The notes under the pieces are model-generated. The model had not been told where the DNA came from. It saw nothing but the letters and a program-made list of their open reading frames with translations, and searched no databases. A stretch of DNA of 64,000 nt from VFMC01 sp040380855 (lineage in GTDB: Bacteria; Actinomycetota; Acidimicrobiia; Acidimicrobiales; Ilumatobacteraceae): positions 1 through 64,000 of the forward strand of contig JBEIIG010000006.1 of NCBI GenBank assembly GCA_040380855.1, in the 5' to 3' direction. The translations under genes were made by a program, and so were the position numbers. Positions within the stretch are counted from its first letter, which is position 1. Every line of letters begins with the position of its first letter. Shown here piece after piece: positions 48,469 through 57,521 of this stretch.

Positions 48469-49911
48469 TCAGCCCTTCTTCGCGTTGAGCAGCGCCGTGA
48501 CGAGTTTGCCGTCGGCCTTGCCCTGGCTGAGCTTCATCACTGCGCCCACCAGCGCCCCCATTGCCTTGCCCTCACCTGCGCAGAACTTGGCCCAGGCATC
48601 GGGCTGGTCGGCGATGGCCTGGTCGACCATGGCCTCGAGGGCGCCGGTGTCCATCGCCTCGAAGCCCTTCGCCGCCGCGATCGCCGCTGGGTCGCCACCA
48701 CCGTTGGCCACGATCTCGGCCAGCACGGCCTTGGCCTGGGTGGCGGTGAGCGCACCACTCACCTCGAGCGTGGTGAGGGCCGCCAGATCGGCCGGCGGCA
48801 CCCGCGGGGTGGCGGGTTCGTCGGCGAAGGCCTCCTTCACGTGCACCAGCGCCCGGCCGATGTCGCCACCTGCCGCGGCGACCGCCAGCACGTAGTCGTC
48901 CTGGCCGCGTTCGACCACCGACATCACGGCCTCACTGTGGGCGACCACACCGGCGGCCGACGCCAGGCGGGCGCGGCGGGCACCGGGCAGCAGCGGCAAC
49001 GCAGCCTCCACGGCAGCGATCCACTCGGGCGACGGCACCAGCGGCACGAGGTCGGGTTCGAGGAAGTAGCGGTAGTCGTCGGCATCTTCTTTCGAGCGCA
49101 GCGTGTGCGTGCGACCGTCGTTCTCGTCCCAGTGACGGGTCTCCTGGCGAATGGTGTCGCCGGTCTCGAGCAGGTCGATCTGGCGCCGCGCCTCGTACTC
49201 GATGGCCCGGCCGAGCGAGCGCACGCTGTTGACGTTCTTGATCTCGCAGCGCGTGCCGAACGGAGTGCCGGGGCGGTGCACGCTCACGTTCGCGTCGACG
49301 CGCATGCTGCCCTCCTCCATCTTCGCGTCGGAGGCCTCGACCGCCAGCAGGACGGCGCGCAACTCGGTGACGTACTGGCGCGCCTGCTCGGCGGTGCGGA
49401 TGTCGGGTCGGCTGACGATCTCGACCAGCGGCACACCGGCACGGTTGAAGTCGATCAGCGAGTAGTCGCTGCCGTGGATGCGGCCACCGGTGCCGCCCAT
49501 GTGCGTGCTCTTGCCCGTGTCCTCCTCGAGGTGGGCGCGCTCGACACCGATGCGGGTGCCGTCGGGCAGGTCGAGGTGGCCGTCGATGTTCAGCGGCTGG
49601 TCGTACTGGCTGATCTGGTACGCCTTGGGCATATCGGGGTAGAAGTAGTTCTTGCGGTGGAACGTGCACGGCTGGATGGTGCAGTTCAGGGCCGCCCCGA
49701 TGCGCATGGCCAGCTCGACCGCCTGCCGGTTCAGTACCGGCAGCGCGCCGGGCAGGCCGAGGGTGACGGGGTCGATGTGGGTGTTCGGCGCATCACCGAA
49801 CCGGTTCGCGCTGGCGCTGAACAGCTTCGTGGCCGTGGCCAGCTCGACGTGCACTTCGAGGCCGACGACCAGCTCCCAGCCGTTGATGAGGTCGTGCTGC
49901 GACTCGCTCAT
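48469..49911 (-). CDS. gatB: Asp/Glu-tRNA amidotransferase subunit B
   Basis: 480 residues, normal GatB. The start is NGWELVVGLEVHVELAT, with the zinc/tRNA site region FHRKNYFYPDMPKAYQISQ, then VERAHLEEDTGKS and DFNRAGVPLVEIV, and the YqeY-like tail ending in the last 150 residues. It forms the GatCAB complex that amidates misacylated Glu-tRNA(Gln) and Asp-tRNA(Asn). Its ATG overlaps the gatA TGA (ATGA). Confidence 0.97.
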   Translation of the reverse strand: MSESQHDLINGWELVVGLEVHVELATATKLFSASANRFGDAPNTHIDPVTLGLPGALPVLNRQAVELAMRIGAALNCTIQPCTFHRKNYFYPDMPKAYQISQYDQPLNIDGHLDLPDGTRIGVERAHLEEDTGKSTHMGGTGGRIHGSDYSLIDFNRAGVPLVEIVSRPDIRTAEQARQYVTELRAVLLAVEASDAKMEEGSMRVDANVSVHRPGTPFGTRCEIKNVNSVRSLGRAIEYEARRQIDLLETGDTIRQETRHWDENDGRTHTLRSKEDADDYRYFLEPDLVPLVPSPEWIAAVEAALPLLPGARRARLASAAGVVAHSEAVMSVVERGQDDYVLAVAAAGGDIGRALVHVKEAFADEPATPRVPPADLAALTTLEVSGALTATQAKAVLAEIVANGGGDPAAIAAAKGFEAMDTGALEAMVDQAIADQPDAWAKFCAGEGKAMGALVGAVMKLSQGKADGKLVTALLNAKKG

Positions 49912-51368
49912 GCCGACACCCCCCGTGCAGCGTCCATCGCCCGTTCCAGTGCGGCACCGGCCCGGAACATCGCCACTTCGCCCAACGTGCCGGCCAGCAC
50001 CTGCACGCCGACCGGCAACCCGTCGGCCCCGGTGCCGAAGGGCACGCTCATCGCCGGGTGCCCGGCGAGGTTGGTGGGAATCGTGTACAGATCGCACAGG
50101 TACATGGCGAGCGGGTTGTCGCCCTTGGCCCCGAACGGGAACGCCACGCTCGGCGAGGCCGGCGTGAGCAGCACGTCGGCGTGCCGATAGGCCCGTTCGA
50201 AGTCGTCGTGGATGAGTCGGCGCACCTTCAGCGCACGGCCGTAACAGGCGTCGTAGTAGCCGGCACTCAGGGCGTAGGTGCCGAGCATGATGCGCCGCTG
50301 CACCTCCTCGCCGAAACCGGCCGAACGCGTGGCCATGTACATCGCGTTGGTGTCGGCGGCATCGACACGCATCCCGAAGCGCACCCCGTCGAAGCGGGCC
50401 AGATTGCTGCTGGCCTCGGCCGGGGCGATGAGATAGTAGGCCGTGAGGGCGTACCCGAAGGCGGGCACCTCGACGTCGACGATCGCGGCGCCGGCGGCAC
50501 GCAGCGCATCGAAGGCGGCCTCGAGCCGTTCCTGCACATCGGGGTCGGCGCCCTCGGGCAGGTCGACGATACGTCCGACGCGCAACCCCTCGACACCCCG
50601 GTCGAGCACGTCGACGAGCGAGGGGTGAGCGAGCGGGATCGACGTCGAATCCATCGGGTCGTGCCCGCCGATCACGTCGAGCAGCAGCGCCGCATCGCGC
50701 ACATCGTGGCTGAACGGGCCGATCTGGTCGAGCGAACTGGCGAAGGCGATGAGGCCGTAGCGGCTGACGTAGCCGTAGGTGGGCTTCACTCCCACCACGC
50801 CACACAGGGCGGCGGGCTGGCGGATCGAGCCACCGGTGTCGCTGCCCAGGCTCACCGCAGCGAACCCGGCGGCCACCGCAGCGGCGCTGCCACCGCTGCT
50901 GCCGCCAGGTACCCGGCCGAGGTCGTGCGGGTTGCGGGTGGGGCCGAACGCGCTGTTCTCGGTGCTCGACCCCATGGCGAACTCGTCGAGGTTCGTCTTG
51001 CCCACCGCCACCGCACCTGCCGCGGCCAGCTTGGCGACCACGGTGGCGTCGTACGGCGGCTTCCAGCCCTCGAGGATCTTCGACGAACAGGTGGTGGGCA
51101 CCCCGCGGGTGCACATGTTGTCCTTCAACGCCACCGGCACACCGGCGAGCGGGCCCGGATCGCGGCCGGCGGCCACCTCGGCGTCGACCCGGGCGGCGGC
51201 CTGACGTGCCTGTTCGGCGACCACGAGGTTGAACGCGTGCACCTGGTGCTCGCGCCGGTCGATCTCGGCGAGGTGGGCCTCGAGCACGTCGACGGCGCGC
51301 ACCTCACCGGCGCGCACAGCCGCGGCGATACCCACCGCAGTTCGGGGCAGTTCGGCGTGGGAGCTCAT
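49908..51368 (-). CDS. gatA: Asp/Glu-tRNA amidotransferase subunit A
   Basis: 486 residues, amidase-signature subunit. The catalytic Lys is in VPVALKDNMCTRG, the cis-Ser/Ser pair in RVPGGSSGGSAAAVAAG and GSDTGGSIRQPAALCG. It releases ammonia from glutamine for transamidation. Its ATG shares one base with the gatC stop (TGATG), so gatC, gatA and gatB form one coupled unit. Confidence 0.97.
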   Translation of the reverse strand: MSSHAELPRTAVGIAAAVRAGEVRAVDVLEAHLAEIDRREHQVHAFNLVVAEQARQAAARVDAEVAAGRDPGPLAGVPVALKDNMCTRGVPTTCSSKILEGWKPPYDATVVAKLAAAGAVAVGKTNLDEFAMGSSTENSAFGPTRNPHDLGRVPGGSSGGSAAAVAAGFAAVSLGSDTGGSIRQPAALCGVVGVKPTYGYVSRYGLIAFASSLDQIGPFSHDVRDAALLLDVIGGHDPMDSTSIPLAHPSLVDVLDRGVEGLRVGRIVDLPEGADPDVQERLEAAFDALRAAGAAIVDVEVPAFGYALTAYYLIAPAEASSNLARFDGVRFGMRVDAADTNAMYMATRSAGFGEEVQRRIMLGTYALSAGYYDACYGRALKVRRLIHDDFERAYRHADVLLTPASPSVAFPFGAKGDNPLAMYLCDLYTIPTNLAGHPAMSVPFGTGADGLPVGVQVLAGTLGEVAMFRAGAALERAMDAARGVSA

Positions 51369-51667
51369 CAGTCGAGTCCCACGATGGGCGGCACCCGGAA
51401 GCGATGGTCTTCGGCGACGGGCGCCGCAGCCAGCACTTCGTCTCGGTCGAGACCCTCGACCACCACGTCGTCGCGGAACACGTTCTGCAGCGGATACGGC
51501 TGGGTCATCGGCTGCACATCGCTGAGATCGAGGGCGTCCATGTCGGCGAAGTGGGCGAGCATGCCGTCGAGTTGGCCGGCCGCTCGCTCGAGTTGGGCGG
51601 GGGTGAGCTCGAGGCGGGCCAACCTGGCGACCTTGGCCACATCGGTGGGGGTGATCCGTTCAGGCAC
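51368..51667 (-). CDS. gatC: Asp/Glu-tRNA amidotransferase subunit C
   Basis: 99 residues, normal GatC length, starting at GTG 51667. Typical features are ITPTDVAKVARLARLELTPA, HFADMDALDLSDVQPMTQPY and the C-terminal HRFRVPPIVGLD. It stabilises the GatA-GatB interface. The open frame continues far upstream opposite the patatin-like gene, but only these last 99 codons are GatC. It begins 11 bases after the upstream patatin-like gene ends. Confidence 0.95.
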   Translation of the reverse strand: MPERITPTDVAKVARLARLELTPAQLERAAGQLDGMLAHFADMDALDLSDVQPMTQPYPLQNVFRDDVVVEGLDRDEVLAAAPVAEDHRFRVPPIVGLD

Positions 51668-51678
51668 GGACGTTGATG

Positions 51679-54363
51679 CTACGCCGTGCCCTGTTCGAAC
51701 CGCTCGACCATTCGACCGGCGATGTGCTCGCCGAGCGCCACCAACTGCTGGTGTTCGTCGTCGGTGAGGAACTGGTCGACGGTCGGGTACTCGGGGAAGG
51801 GTGGATGGGCGGCGGCGAACTGCAGCAGCGCAGGAGGCGTGGTCTCGCAGAGGTGGTGGTGGCCGTAGATCAGTCGGGCCGTGCCCCCGCCCATCGACAC
51901 CGGGTAGGTGATGCGACCCTCGGCCACACAGTCGGCGGGCAGGGCGGCGACGCTGCCCGGCCCCGACGTGGGCGCCCGCAGCGAGGCGAGGTCGATGTCG
52001 ATCGCCACACCCAACTCCACCGCGGCCAACGCGATTGCGTCGTGCAGCGACTGGAACGTGCCCGGCGGATCGCCGCTGGCGTCGACACACACCACGGTGT
52101 CGGGTCGTTCGCGCAGCAGTTCGACGAGGCCGAGGTTCTCGCGATGGCCCCCGTCGGCCACATAGACGAACGCGTCGCGTTCGGGGCGGTAGCGGCCCGA
52201 CAACTCCTTCGCCAGATAGCCGAGGTGCACCCGCGGCGAGGTGACCGGATCGGCGAACCACTGGGCGAAACGTGGGTTGGGCACCCAGGCACCGAGGCGG
52301 AGGTTGAGCGCGACGAGCAGCATGTCGGTGCTGCCCAACGCCTGTCGGCCCATCGCCGAGGCGAACGCCGCGCCGCTGAGCGCCATCGATCGGCTGACCA
52401 GCCAACCACGCGGATACCCGTCCCACCACGAGCCCGTCGGGTAGTCGGTCGTGTCGACCGAGGCACTGGTGCCGTCGGTGCGGTCGTGCAGGGTGATGCG
52501 GGCGGGTCGGAACGTGAAGCCGTAGGCGGGCAGACCGCAGAAGGTCGCCTTCGACGCGTGTGCCGTCGCCGCAACGATGAGCTCGGGACCGGCAGCGTCG
52601 CGGTAGGCGGGCCACAGCGGCTCGTCGCTGTACGCGAGTGGCGGCAGCTGCGCCGTACGCACCGGCGATCCGTCGTCGTTGCGATCGCCGGCGGCGAAGG
52701 TGGCAGCGAGCCGTTTGCGGTACACGCCACCCAGGGTGAGCCGGTGCGATGCCACCGCGGCCACGACGACGAGCCACAGCAGTGCCACTGCCACCACACT
52801 GAGGCGGAGCCTGCTGGCAGGCAACGGCCAACTCGTCCACGCCGTCACGTAGCCGTAGGCGAACGCATCGGCCACTTTGCCCGCGTACAGGAACAGCGCC
52901 GTACCGAGGAGTACGCCACCCAGCCGCATCCAGCGACGCTTCACCTGTCCGGCCACCACACCGCCCACGGCAGCAGCCACCCCGATCACCACCGCAGTGC
53001 CCAGCAGGCCCGCGCTGCGGTCGGCGCCGCTGTCGGCTGCCAGCCAGTCGAGCAGCCGACGCCCGTAGAGCACCCCCGCGGGCACACCCACCAGCAGCAG
53101 CGCCAGTACCCCGCCCGCGGCGCCGACCACACGCGCCATGTGCACGAGCGATGTGCGACGTTCGGGCTGGGCGCGCGTGTGCGCCACCACGAACACCACG
53201 AGTGCAGCACCGAGGAACAACCCGACGGGCACCAGCAGCCGAGCGGGCACCAGGTTGCGCAGGGTGAGCAGTTCGATGGTGCCCTCGCGGAACGGGAACG
53301 ACGGGTGCACCACCCGGGTACGCACACCGCGGCCCAGGGCGGCCGCAGCCAGGAACGTCGCCGCGACGACAGCACCCAGTACCAACACGGTGCGGACAAG
53401 TGCGTTCAGCAGGCCGCCGACGATCGACCAGGTGCCGTTGTCGAGGAAACGACGTCGCAGCCGCACGGTCGCAGCCCACGGCTGGTCGGCGTCGAACAGT
53501 CCGTCGCGCAGGTCGCCATCGGCCGGTGGCACGGCTGCGCCTGGGCGTCGGCTGATGCGCCACCCGCCTGCCGTGTACGAGCCACCCGAGACGGCCACCA
53601 GCCAACGCGAGCGGCAGAACAGCGACGGGGCATTCACGGCCGGCGCGTCGAGGCGACGCAGCGCGCCGAGAGCGATGCTGGCTGCGCGGATGCCACCACC
53701 CGACAGGCAGATACCGATCGAGTCGCCGCCGGCACCCACGGCTGTGTCGGTGCCGGTGTCGGTGGCGGTGTCGGTGGCGGTGTCGGTGTCGGTGGGTCGG
53801 GGTGTCGGTCCGATCGGCGGGTGCGTCCCCGCACGTCGATCGAGGCGACCGAACAGGCGGCGCAGGGCCGGCCGCACGACCGGTGCCAGCAGCGGGCCGA
53901 CGACGAGGCCCATCACTCCCACCAGGGCGACGGCGTACAGCAACACCTTCACCCAACCGACGACGGCGAGCGACAGCGTGGCGAACAGCGGTGGATGCGA
54001 CTTGCCGACGATCGACAACGCGAGCGCGTTCTCGAACAGATCGGCCACACCGGCGGCCACCGCCACCTTCGGCGTCACCGACCAGGGCCCGAACATCGTG
54101 CGCCGCTCGGGTGCCCAGCGGTCGCGGCCGGCCTGCAGCAGCAGTGGCACGGCGATCAGCCAGGCCGCCACGAAGACGTTGTCGAACCACAGCGCGGCCC
54201 GGGCGTTGCTGCGGCCGGCCCGCACGACGGTGCCGGCGAAGCGGCCCGGGGTGCCGGCGAACGACAGGTGCTGGTGGAACCCGGAGAACGGTGCGGTGAC
54301 GACGACGGCGAGGAACAGCGCGGCAGGCACCAGCAGCACCCATCCCCATACGCGTCGCCGCAC
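51679..54363 (-). CDS. Patatin-like phospholipase with multiple membrane segments
   Basis: 894 residues. About four N-terminal and six further central hydrophobic helices surround a split patatin hydrolase: oxyanion loop ICLSGGGIRAASIALG near residue 215, nucleophile in VAVSGGSYTAGG near 265, and catalytic Asp in VADGGHRENLGL near 740. The two halves of the active site are separated by a membrane region, so the lipase is built around the transmembrane core. I chose GTG 54363, which has GGAGG 8 bases upstream, rather than GTG 54372, which overlaps that site. It is first gene of the gatCAB strand. Confidence 0.7.
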   Translation of the reverse strand: MRRRVWGWVLLVPAALFLAVVVTAPFSGFHQHLSFAGTPGRFAGTVVRAGRSNARAALWFDNVFVAAWLIAVPLLLQAGRDRWAPERRTMFGPWSVTPKVAVAAGVADLFENALALSIVGKSHPPLFATLSLAVVGWVKVLLYAVALVGVMGLVVGPLLAPVVRPALRRLFGRLDRRAGTHPPIGPTPRPTDTDTATDTATDTGTDTAVGAGGDSIGICLSGGGIRAASIALGALRRLDAPAVNAPSLFCRSRWLVAVSGGSYTAGGWRISRRPGAAVPPADGDLRDGLFDADQPWAATVRLRRRFLDNGTWSIVGGLLNALVRTVLVLGAVVAATFLAAAALGRGVRTRVVHPSFPFREGTIELLTLRNLVPARLLVPVGLFLGAALVVFVVAHTRAQPERRTSLVHMARVVGAAGGVLALLLVGVPAGVLYGRRLLDWLAADSGADRSAGLLGTAVVIGVAAAVGGVVAGQVKRRWMRLGGVLLGTALFLYAGKVADAFAYGYVTAWTSWPLPASRLRLSVVAVALLWLVVVAAVASHRLTLGGVYRKRLAATFAAGDRNDDGSPVRTAQLPPLAYSDEPLWPAYRDAAGPELIVAATAHASKATFCGLPAYGFTFRPARITLHDRTDGTSASVDTTDYPTGSWWDGYPRGWLVSRSMALSGAAFASAMGRQALGSTDMLLVALNLRLGAWVPNPRFAQWFADPVTSPRVHLGYLAKELSGRYRPERDAFVYVADGGHRENLGLVELLRERPDTVVCVDASGDPPGTFQSLHDAIALAAVELGVAIDIDLASLRAPTSGPGSVAALPADCVAEGRITYPVSMGGGTARLIYGHHHLCETTPPALLQFAAAHPPFPEYPTVDQFLTDDEHQQLVALGEHIAGRMVERFEQGTA
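53742..53794 (-). repeat. Six-base tandem repeat encoding a Thr-Asp/Ala linker
   Basis: Units of GGTGTC/GGTGGC on the plus strand repeat about nine times and encode an alternating Asp-Thr/Ala-Thr linker of the patatin-like protein just before its catalytic loop. Confidence 0.7.
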
Positions 54364-54408
54364 GGTCGTCACCTCCCCCGGTCCGCGACTCGGCCCAGAC
54401 GGTGACGA

Positions 54409-54414
54409 ACTCTA
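54409..54414 (-). promoter_or_regulatory. -10 hexamer TAGAGT for patatin-gatCAB transcript
   Basis: TAGAGT on the minus strand lies about 45 bases before the chosen start, with a Shine-Dalgarno in between, so this transcript has a leader. It lies in the 89-base gap downstream of the dioxygenase gene. Confidence 0.35.
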
Positions 54415-54460
54415 GGTCTCGATCGCGTGTGCGCCTCGAAGGCGTCCCCCGGCTCGCGGC

Positions 54461-55315
54461 CTACCGCTCGATGAACTGGTACGAGGCGTGCAGGTCCTGG
54501 GGTACGCGCGGATCACCCGTGTGGATGGGTGGCATGGGCTGCATGATCACCCGCCGCGCCGGTGTGAGCCGGTCGAGCAACCCCTGCGACACCGTGTAGC
54601 CGAAACGCGAACGCGCCCACGGAGGTCCGTAGCGGAGGATGATCACCCGACGTTCTCCGTCGTTCACCCGAGTCCCGGCCCCGTGCATGCACGCGTCGAC
54701 GAACACCAGCGCATCGCCCGCCTTGGTGTGCACCTCGACGGCGTGCGGCAGCATGTCCATGCGGTCGCCCCGGGCGTAATCGCCGGCCAAGGGGTGCGGG
54801 AAGTTCGACTTGTGGCTGCCCGGTACCACCATCGTGGCGCCGTCGCCCGGGCCGACGTCGCGCAGCGACACCAGCACGTTCACCTGCCCGCATCGGAACG
54901 CCCCGTTGCGGTACGAGTACTGCGTGCGGTTCGACGCATCGTGCCCGCCGGAGTGCACCGGGTGGTGGCCGCCCGAACTGCGGCTCGTGGCGATGCTCTC
55001 GTCGATCATGATCCCTTCCACGTAGGTGCCCTGCTCGCCCGCATAGCGGGTGACGTGATGGATCCACGACGGATGGTCGATGAGCATGTCGAACGCCGGG
55101 TCGCCGCAGTCGAGCACGTTGTGCAGTTCGAAGCCCGTGTCCTTGGTGTAGTCGCGGCGCTGCGCGTTGCCGTACCACTCGCCGTTGTCGAGCGTCGGGA
55201 ACCGGTCGTAGGCATCGTTCAGTTGCTGCACCTCGTCGGGGGTGAGCGCTCCGCGGATGATCAGGAAACCACGGAGGTCGAACTCGTAGTCGTCGAGAGC
55301 GGTCGGGAGGGGCAT
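54461..55315 (-). CDS. Phytanoyl-CoA dioxygenase-family protein
   Basis: 284 residues. The N-terminus is YEFDLRGFLIIRGALTPDEVQQL. Candidate iron ligands are His and Asp in SGGHDASNRTQYSY, with the distal His in VFVDACMHGAGTRV and the Arg in RRVIILRYGPPWARSRFGY. It is a different branch from the dioxygenase at 39983-40876. ATG 55315 is preceded by GAAAGG with a 7-base gap. It is 38 bases downstream of the alpha-galactosidase gene on the same strand, suggesting co-expression with the sugar locus. Confidence 0.8.
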   Translation of the reverse strand: MPLPTALDDYEFDLRGFLIIRGALTPDEVQQLNDAYDRFPTLDNGEWYGNAQRRDYTKDTGFELHNVLDCGDPAFDMLIDHPSWIHHVTRYAGEQGTYVEGIMIDESIATSRSSGGHHPVHSGGHDASNRTQYSYRNGAFRCGQVNVLVSLRDVGPGDGATMVVPGSHKSNFPHPLAGDYARGDRMDMLPHAVEVHTKAGDALVFVDACMHGAGTRVNDGERRVIILRYGPPWARSRFGYTVSQGLLDRLTPARRVIMQPMPPIHTGDPRVPQDLHASYQFIER

Positions 55316-55353
55316 GACGGAACCTTTCAGGGAACGAGTGCGGTCGGGAGCGG

Positions 55354-57444
55354 TCAGCGCAGGTGCAGCACGATGCCCGATTCGGGCGCGAGCGGCGGCA
55401 ACTGCACCCCGTGTGCCGCCAACTGGCGGCCGGTGAGTCGGAGCGGCTCGATCGGCCGACGGTGGCCACCGAGCGGCACCTCCTCGACCAGATAGAGCTG
55501 GTCGGCGACGAGACCCGGAAGCCGCAACACCGGCGGCAGCAGGCTCATCCCGGTGCGCACCTGGGCGTAGGCCACCAGTGCCTCGGAACGGTCGGCTGCG
55601 TACACACCGTGGGCGATGCCGCTGGGTTCGTCGCCGTGGGCGACCGGGTCGAAGCGCACGACATCGCCCTGGTGCAACAGCGGCCGGAACCGTCGGTGCA
55701 CGGCGATCACTGCCGCCAGCGCCCTGCGCTCGTCGTCGCCGAGGTCGAGCACGTTCCACTCGATGCCGAGGTGGCCGAACACGGCGGCCAAGGCACGGAA
55801 GGCGAGCGAATGGGTGCGGCCGGTGGTGTGCGAGCGGGTGGGCCCGATGTGGGCGCCCATCACCTCGGGGGGGATCAGCATCGATGCGCCGCGCTGGATG
55901 AACTGCCGTTCGAGCGCATCGTTGCAGTCGCTCGTCCACACGCGCTCGGTGCGCTCGAGGATGGCGAGGTCGATACGGCCACCGCCGCTGGAACAGCTCT
56001 CGAACTCGACCCCGGGGTGACGACGACGCAACTCGTCGAGCAGGCGGTACACAGCAACGGTCTGGGCACGGGTTCCGGCCGCGCCACCGCCGCCGCTGCC
56101 CTGTACATGGGCACGGTTCATGTCCCACTTCACGTACGCGATGTCGTGGTCGGCGAGCAAGCGGTCGAGCTGACCGACGACGTGATCGAACGCATCCGGC
56201 CGGGCGAGGTCGAGCACCAGTTGGTGGCGGCCGAGCACGGGTTCGTAGCCGTCGGTGGCGAGCGCCCACTCGGGATGTGCCCGGAACACGTCGCTGTCGG
56301 GGTTCACCATCTCGGGCTCGACCCAGATGCCGAACTCCATGCCGAGGCCGCGGACGTGGTCGATCAGCGGGGCCAACCCATCGGGGTAGACGTCGTCCGA
56401 CACCTCCCAGTCGCCGAGGCCGGCCCGATCGTTTCGACGGCTGCCGAACCACCCGTCGTCGAGGACGAAGCGCTCGACCCCGATCGATGCAGCGACGGTG
56501 GCGAGGTCGCGCAGCCGCGTGATGTCGTGATCGAAGTAGACGGCTTCCCAGGTGTTCAGCAGCACCGGGCGCGGGCGAGTGGGGTGTGCGGGCAACGACC
56601 GGGCGTAGCGGTGGAAGCCCTGCGAGGCGGCCGTGAGCCCCTGGTCGGAGTAGGTACCGAGCACCGTCGGCGTGGTGTAGCGGGCACCGGGTTCGAGCGA
56701 CAGTTCACCGGGGTGCAACAACTCGCCCGCCTGGATGCACCGCCGACCGTCGGCCACCCGATCGGCCACCATCGTGTGGTTCCCGCTCCATGCCAGGTGC
56801 ACGCCCCACACCTCGCCCGACCATTCGCCGAACCCGGCCTGGCCGGCATAGACGAGGGGTGGCCGCTCGTGCGAGGTACGACCCAACCGGTTCTCGACCG
56901 ACCACGTGCCGGTGGTCCAGGGGCGTCGTTCGGTGTGGAACTCGCGCGTCCACCGGCCGCTGAAGGTGAGCAGTTCGGCGGCGTGGGCCGGAAACGGCAG
57001 GCACACGGTGAGCGCGTCGAGGAGATAGCGGTCACGCGAGTGGTTGACGAGGGTGCACGAGACCTCGAGCAGCGTCTCGAGCCGGATGTGCGTGATCAGT
57101 TCGAGTTCGGCCACGGGGTCGACCGCGCTCACCGTGATCGACTGCTCGTCGACCGTCACCGAGCCGACGGGCCCGGGAACGAATCGCGGCGCCCACGCGG
57201 TGCCGCGACGACGGCGCCCGAGCAGCCCCGGCCGGCCCTCGTACCCGCTGCCGTGCTCGGGCACCACCGACAGCGGTGCCACCACGTCGAGCCCACCGCT
57301 GACCGCCGGCAGGTGCAGCGCGGCGGCGACGCTGTCGAGGGCGACGTCGCCGAGCGAGGCTCCCCAGTGCACCACGACCGGCACTCCCTGGCCGACATCG
57401 ACCACGACGTCGCACCACTGGTTCGAGAGGCGCATCAACTGCAC
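55354..57444 (-). CDS. GH36-family alpha-galactosidase
   Basis: 696 residues, usual for GH36. The nucleophile Asp is in AYVKWDMNRAH (about residue 438) and the acid/base Asp in WTSDCNDALERQ (about 503). Substrate-binding LDDGWFGSRRNDRAGLGDWE and ESCSSGGGRIDL are present. An N-terminal beta-sandwich covers roughly residues 1-300. It should release terminal alpha-galactose from oligosaccharides such as melibiose or raffinose in the cytoplasm. ATG 57444 or 57435 are possible starts. It is divergent from the DeoR-type gene and shares its GAAA-rich intergenic region. Confidence 0.92.
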   Translation of the reverse strand: MQLMRLSNQWCDVVVDVGQGVPVVVHWGASLGDVALDSVAAALHLPAVSGGLDVVAPLSVVPEHGSGYEGRPGLLGRRRRGTAWAPRFVPGPVGSVTVDEQSITVSAVDPVAELELITHIRLETLLEVSCTLVNHSRDRYLLDALTVCLPFPAHAAELLTFSGRWTREFHTERRPWTTGTWSVENRLGRTSHERPPLVYAGQAGFGEWSGEVWGVHLAWSGNHTMVADRVADGRRCIQAGELLHPGELSLEPGARYTTPTVLGTYSDQGLTAASQGFHRYARSLPAHPTRPRPVLLNTWEAVYFDHDITRLRDLATVAASIGVERFVLDDGWFGSRRNDRAGLGDWEVSDDVYPDGLAPLIDHVRGLGMEFGIWVEPEMVNPDSDVFRAHPEWALATDGYEPVLGRHQLVLDLARPDAFDHVVGQLDRLLADHDIAYVKWDMNRAHVQGSGGGGAAGTRAQTVAVYRLLDELRRRHPGVEFESCSSGGGRIDLAILERTERVWTSDCNDALERQFIQRGASMLIPPEVMGAHIGPTRSHTTGRTHSLAFRALAAVFGHLGIEWNVLDLGDDERRALAAVIAVHRRFRPLLHQGDVVRFDPVAHGDEPSGIAHGVYAADRSEALVAYAQVRTGMSLLPPVLRLPGLVADQLYLVEEVPLGGHRRPIEPLRLTGRQLAAHGVQLPPLAPESGIVLHLR

Positions 57445-57462
57445 AATGTGACTCTAGACCCA

Positions 57463-57521
57463 CGAAAGTGTGGCTTTGCTATTGACAAGAGATGAAAGGA
57501 AGATGAAACCTATCGAAAGTG
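57463..57521. promoter_or_regulatory. Probable DeoR-type operator region with GAAA repeats
   Basis: The 74-base divergent gap has two CGAAAGTG copies (57463-57470, 57514-57521) and two GATGAAA copies (57491-57497, 57503-57509), plus a TTGACA (57482-57487). DeoR-family repressors commonly bind repeated GAAA-type half sites, so this is the likely control site of both the repressor and the alpha-galactosidase. Confidence 0.5.

Noticed and set aside
53742..53794. Possible CRISPR-like or satellite array
   Set aside because: Units are only six bases, have no spacers and encode a Thr/Asp linker in frame.
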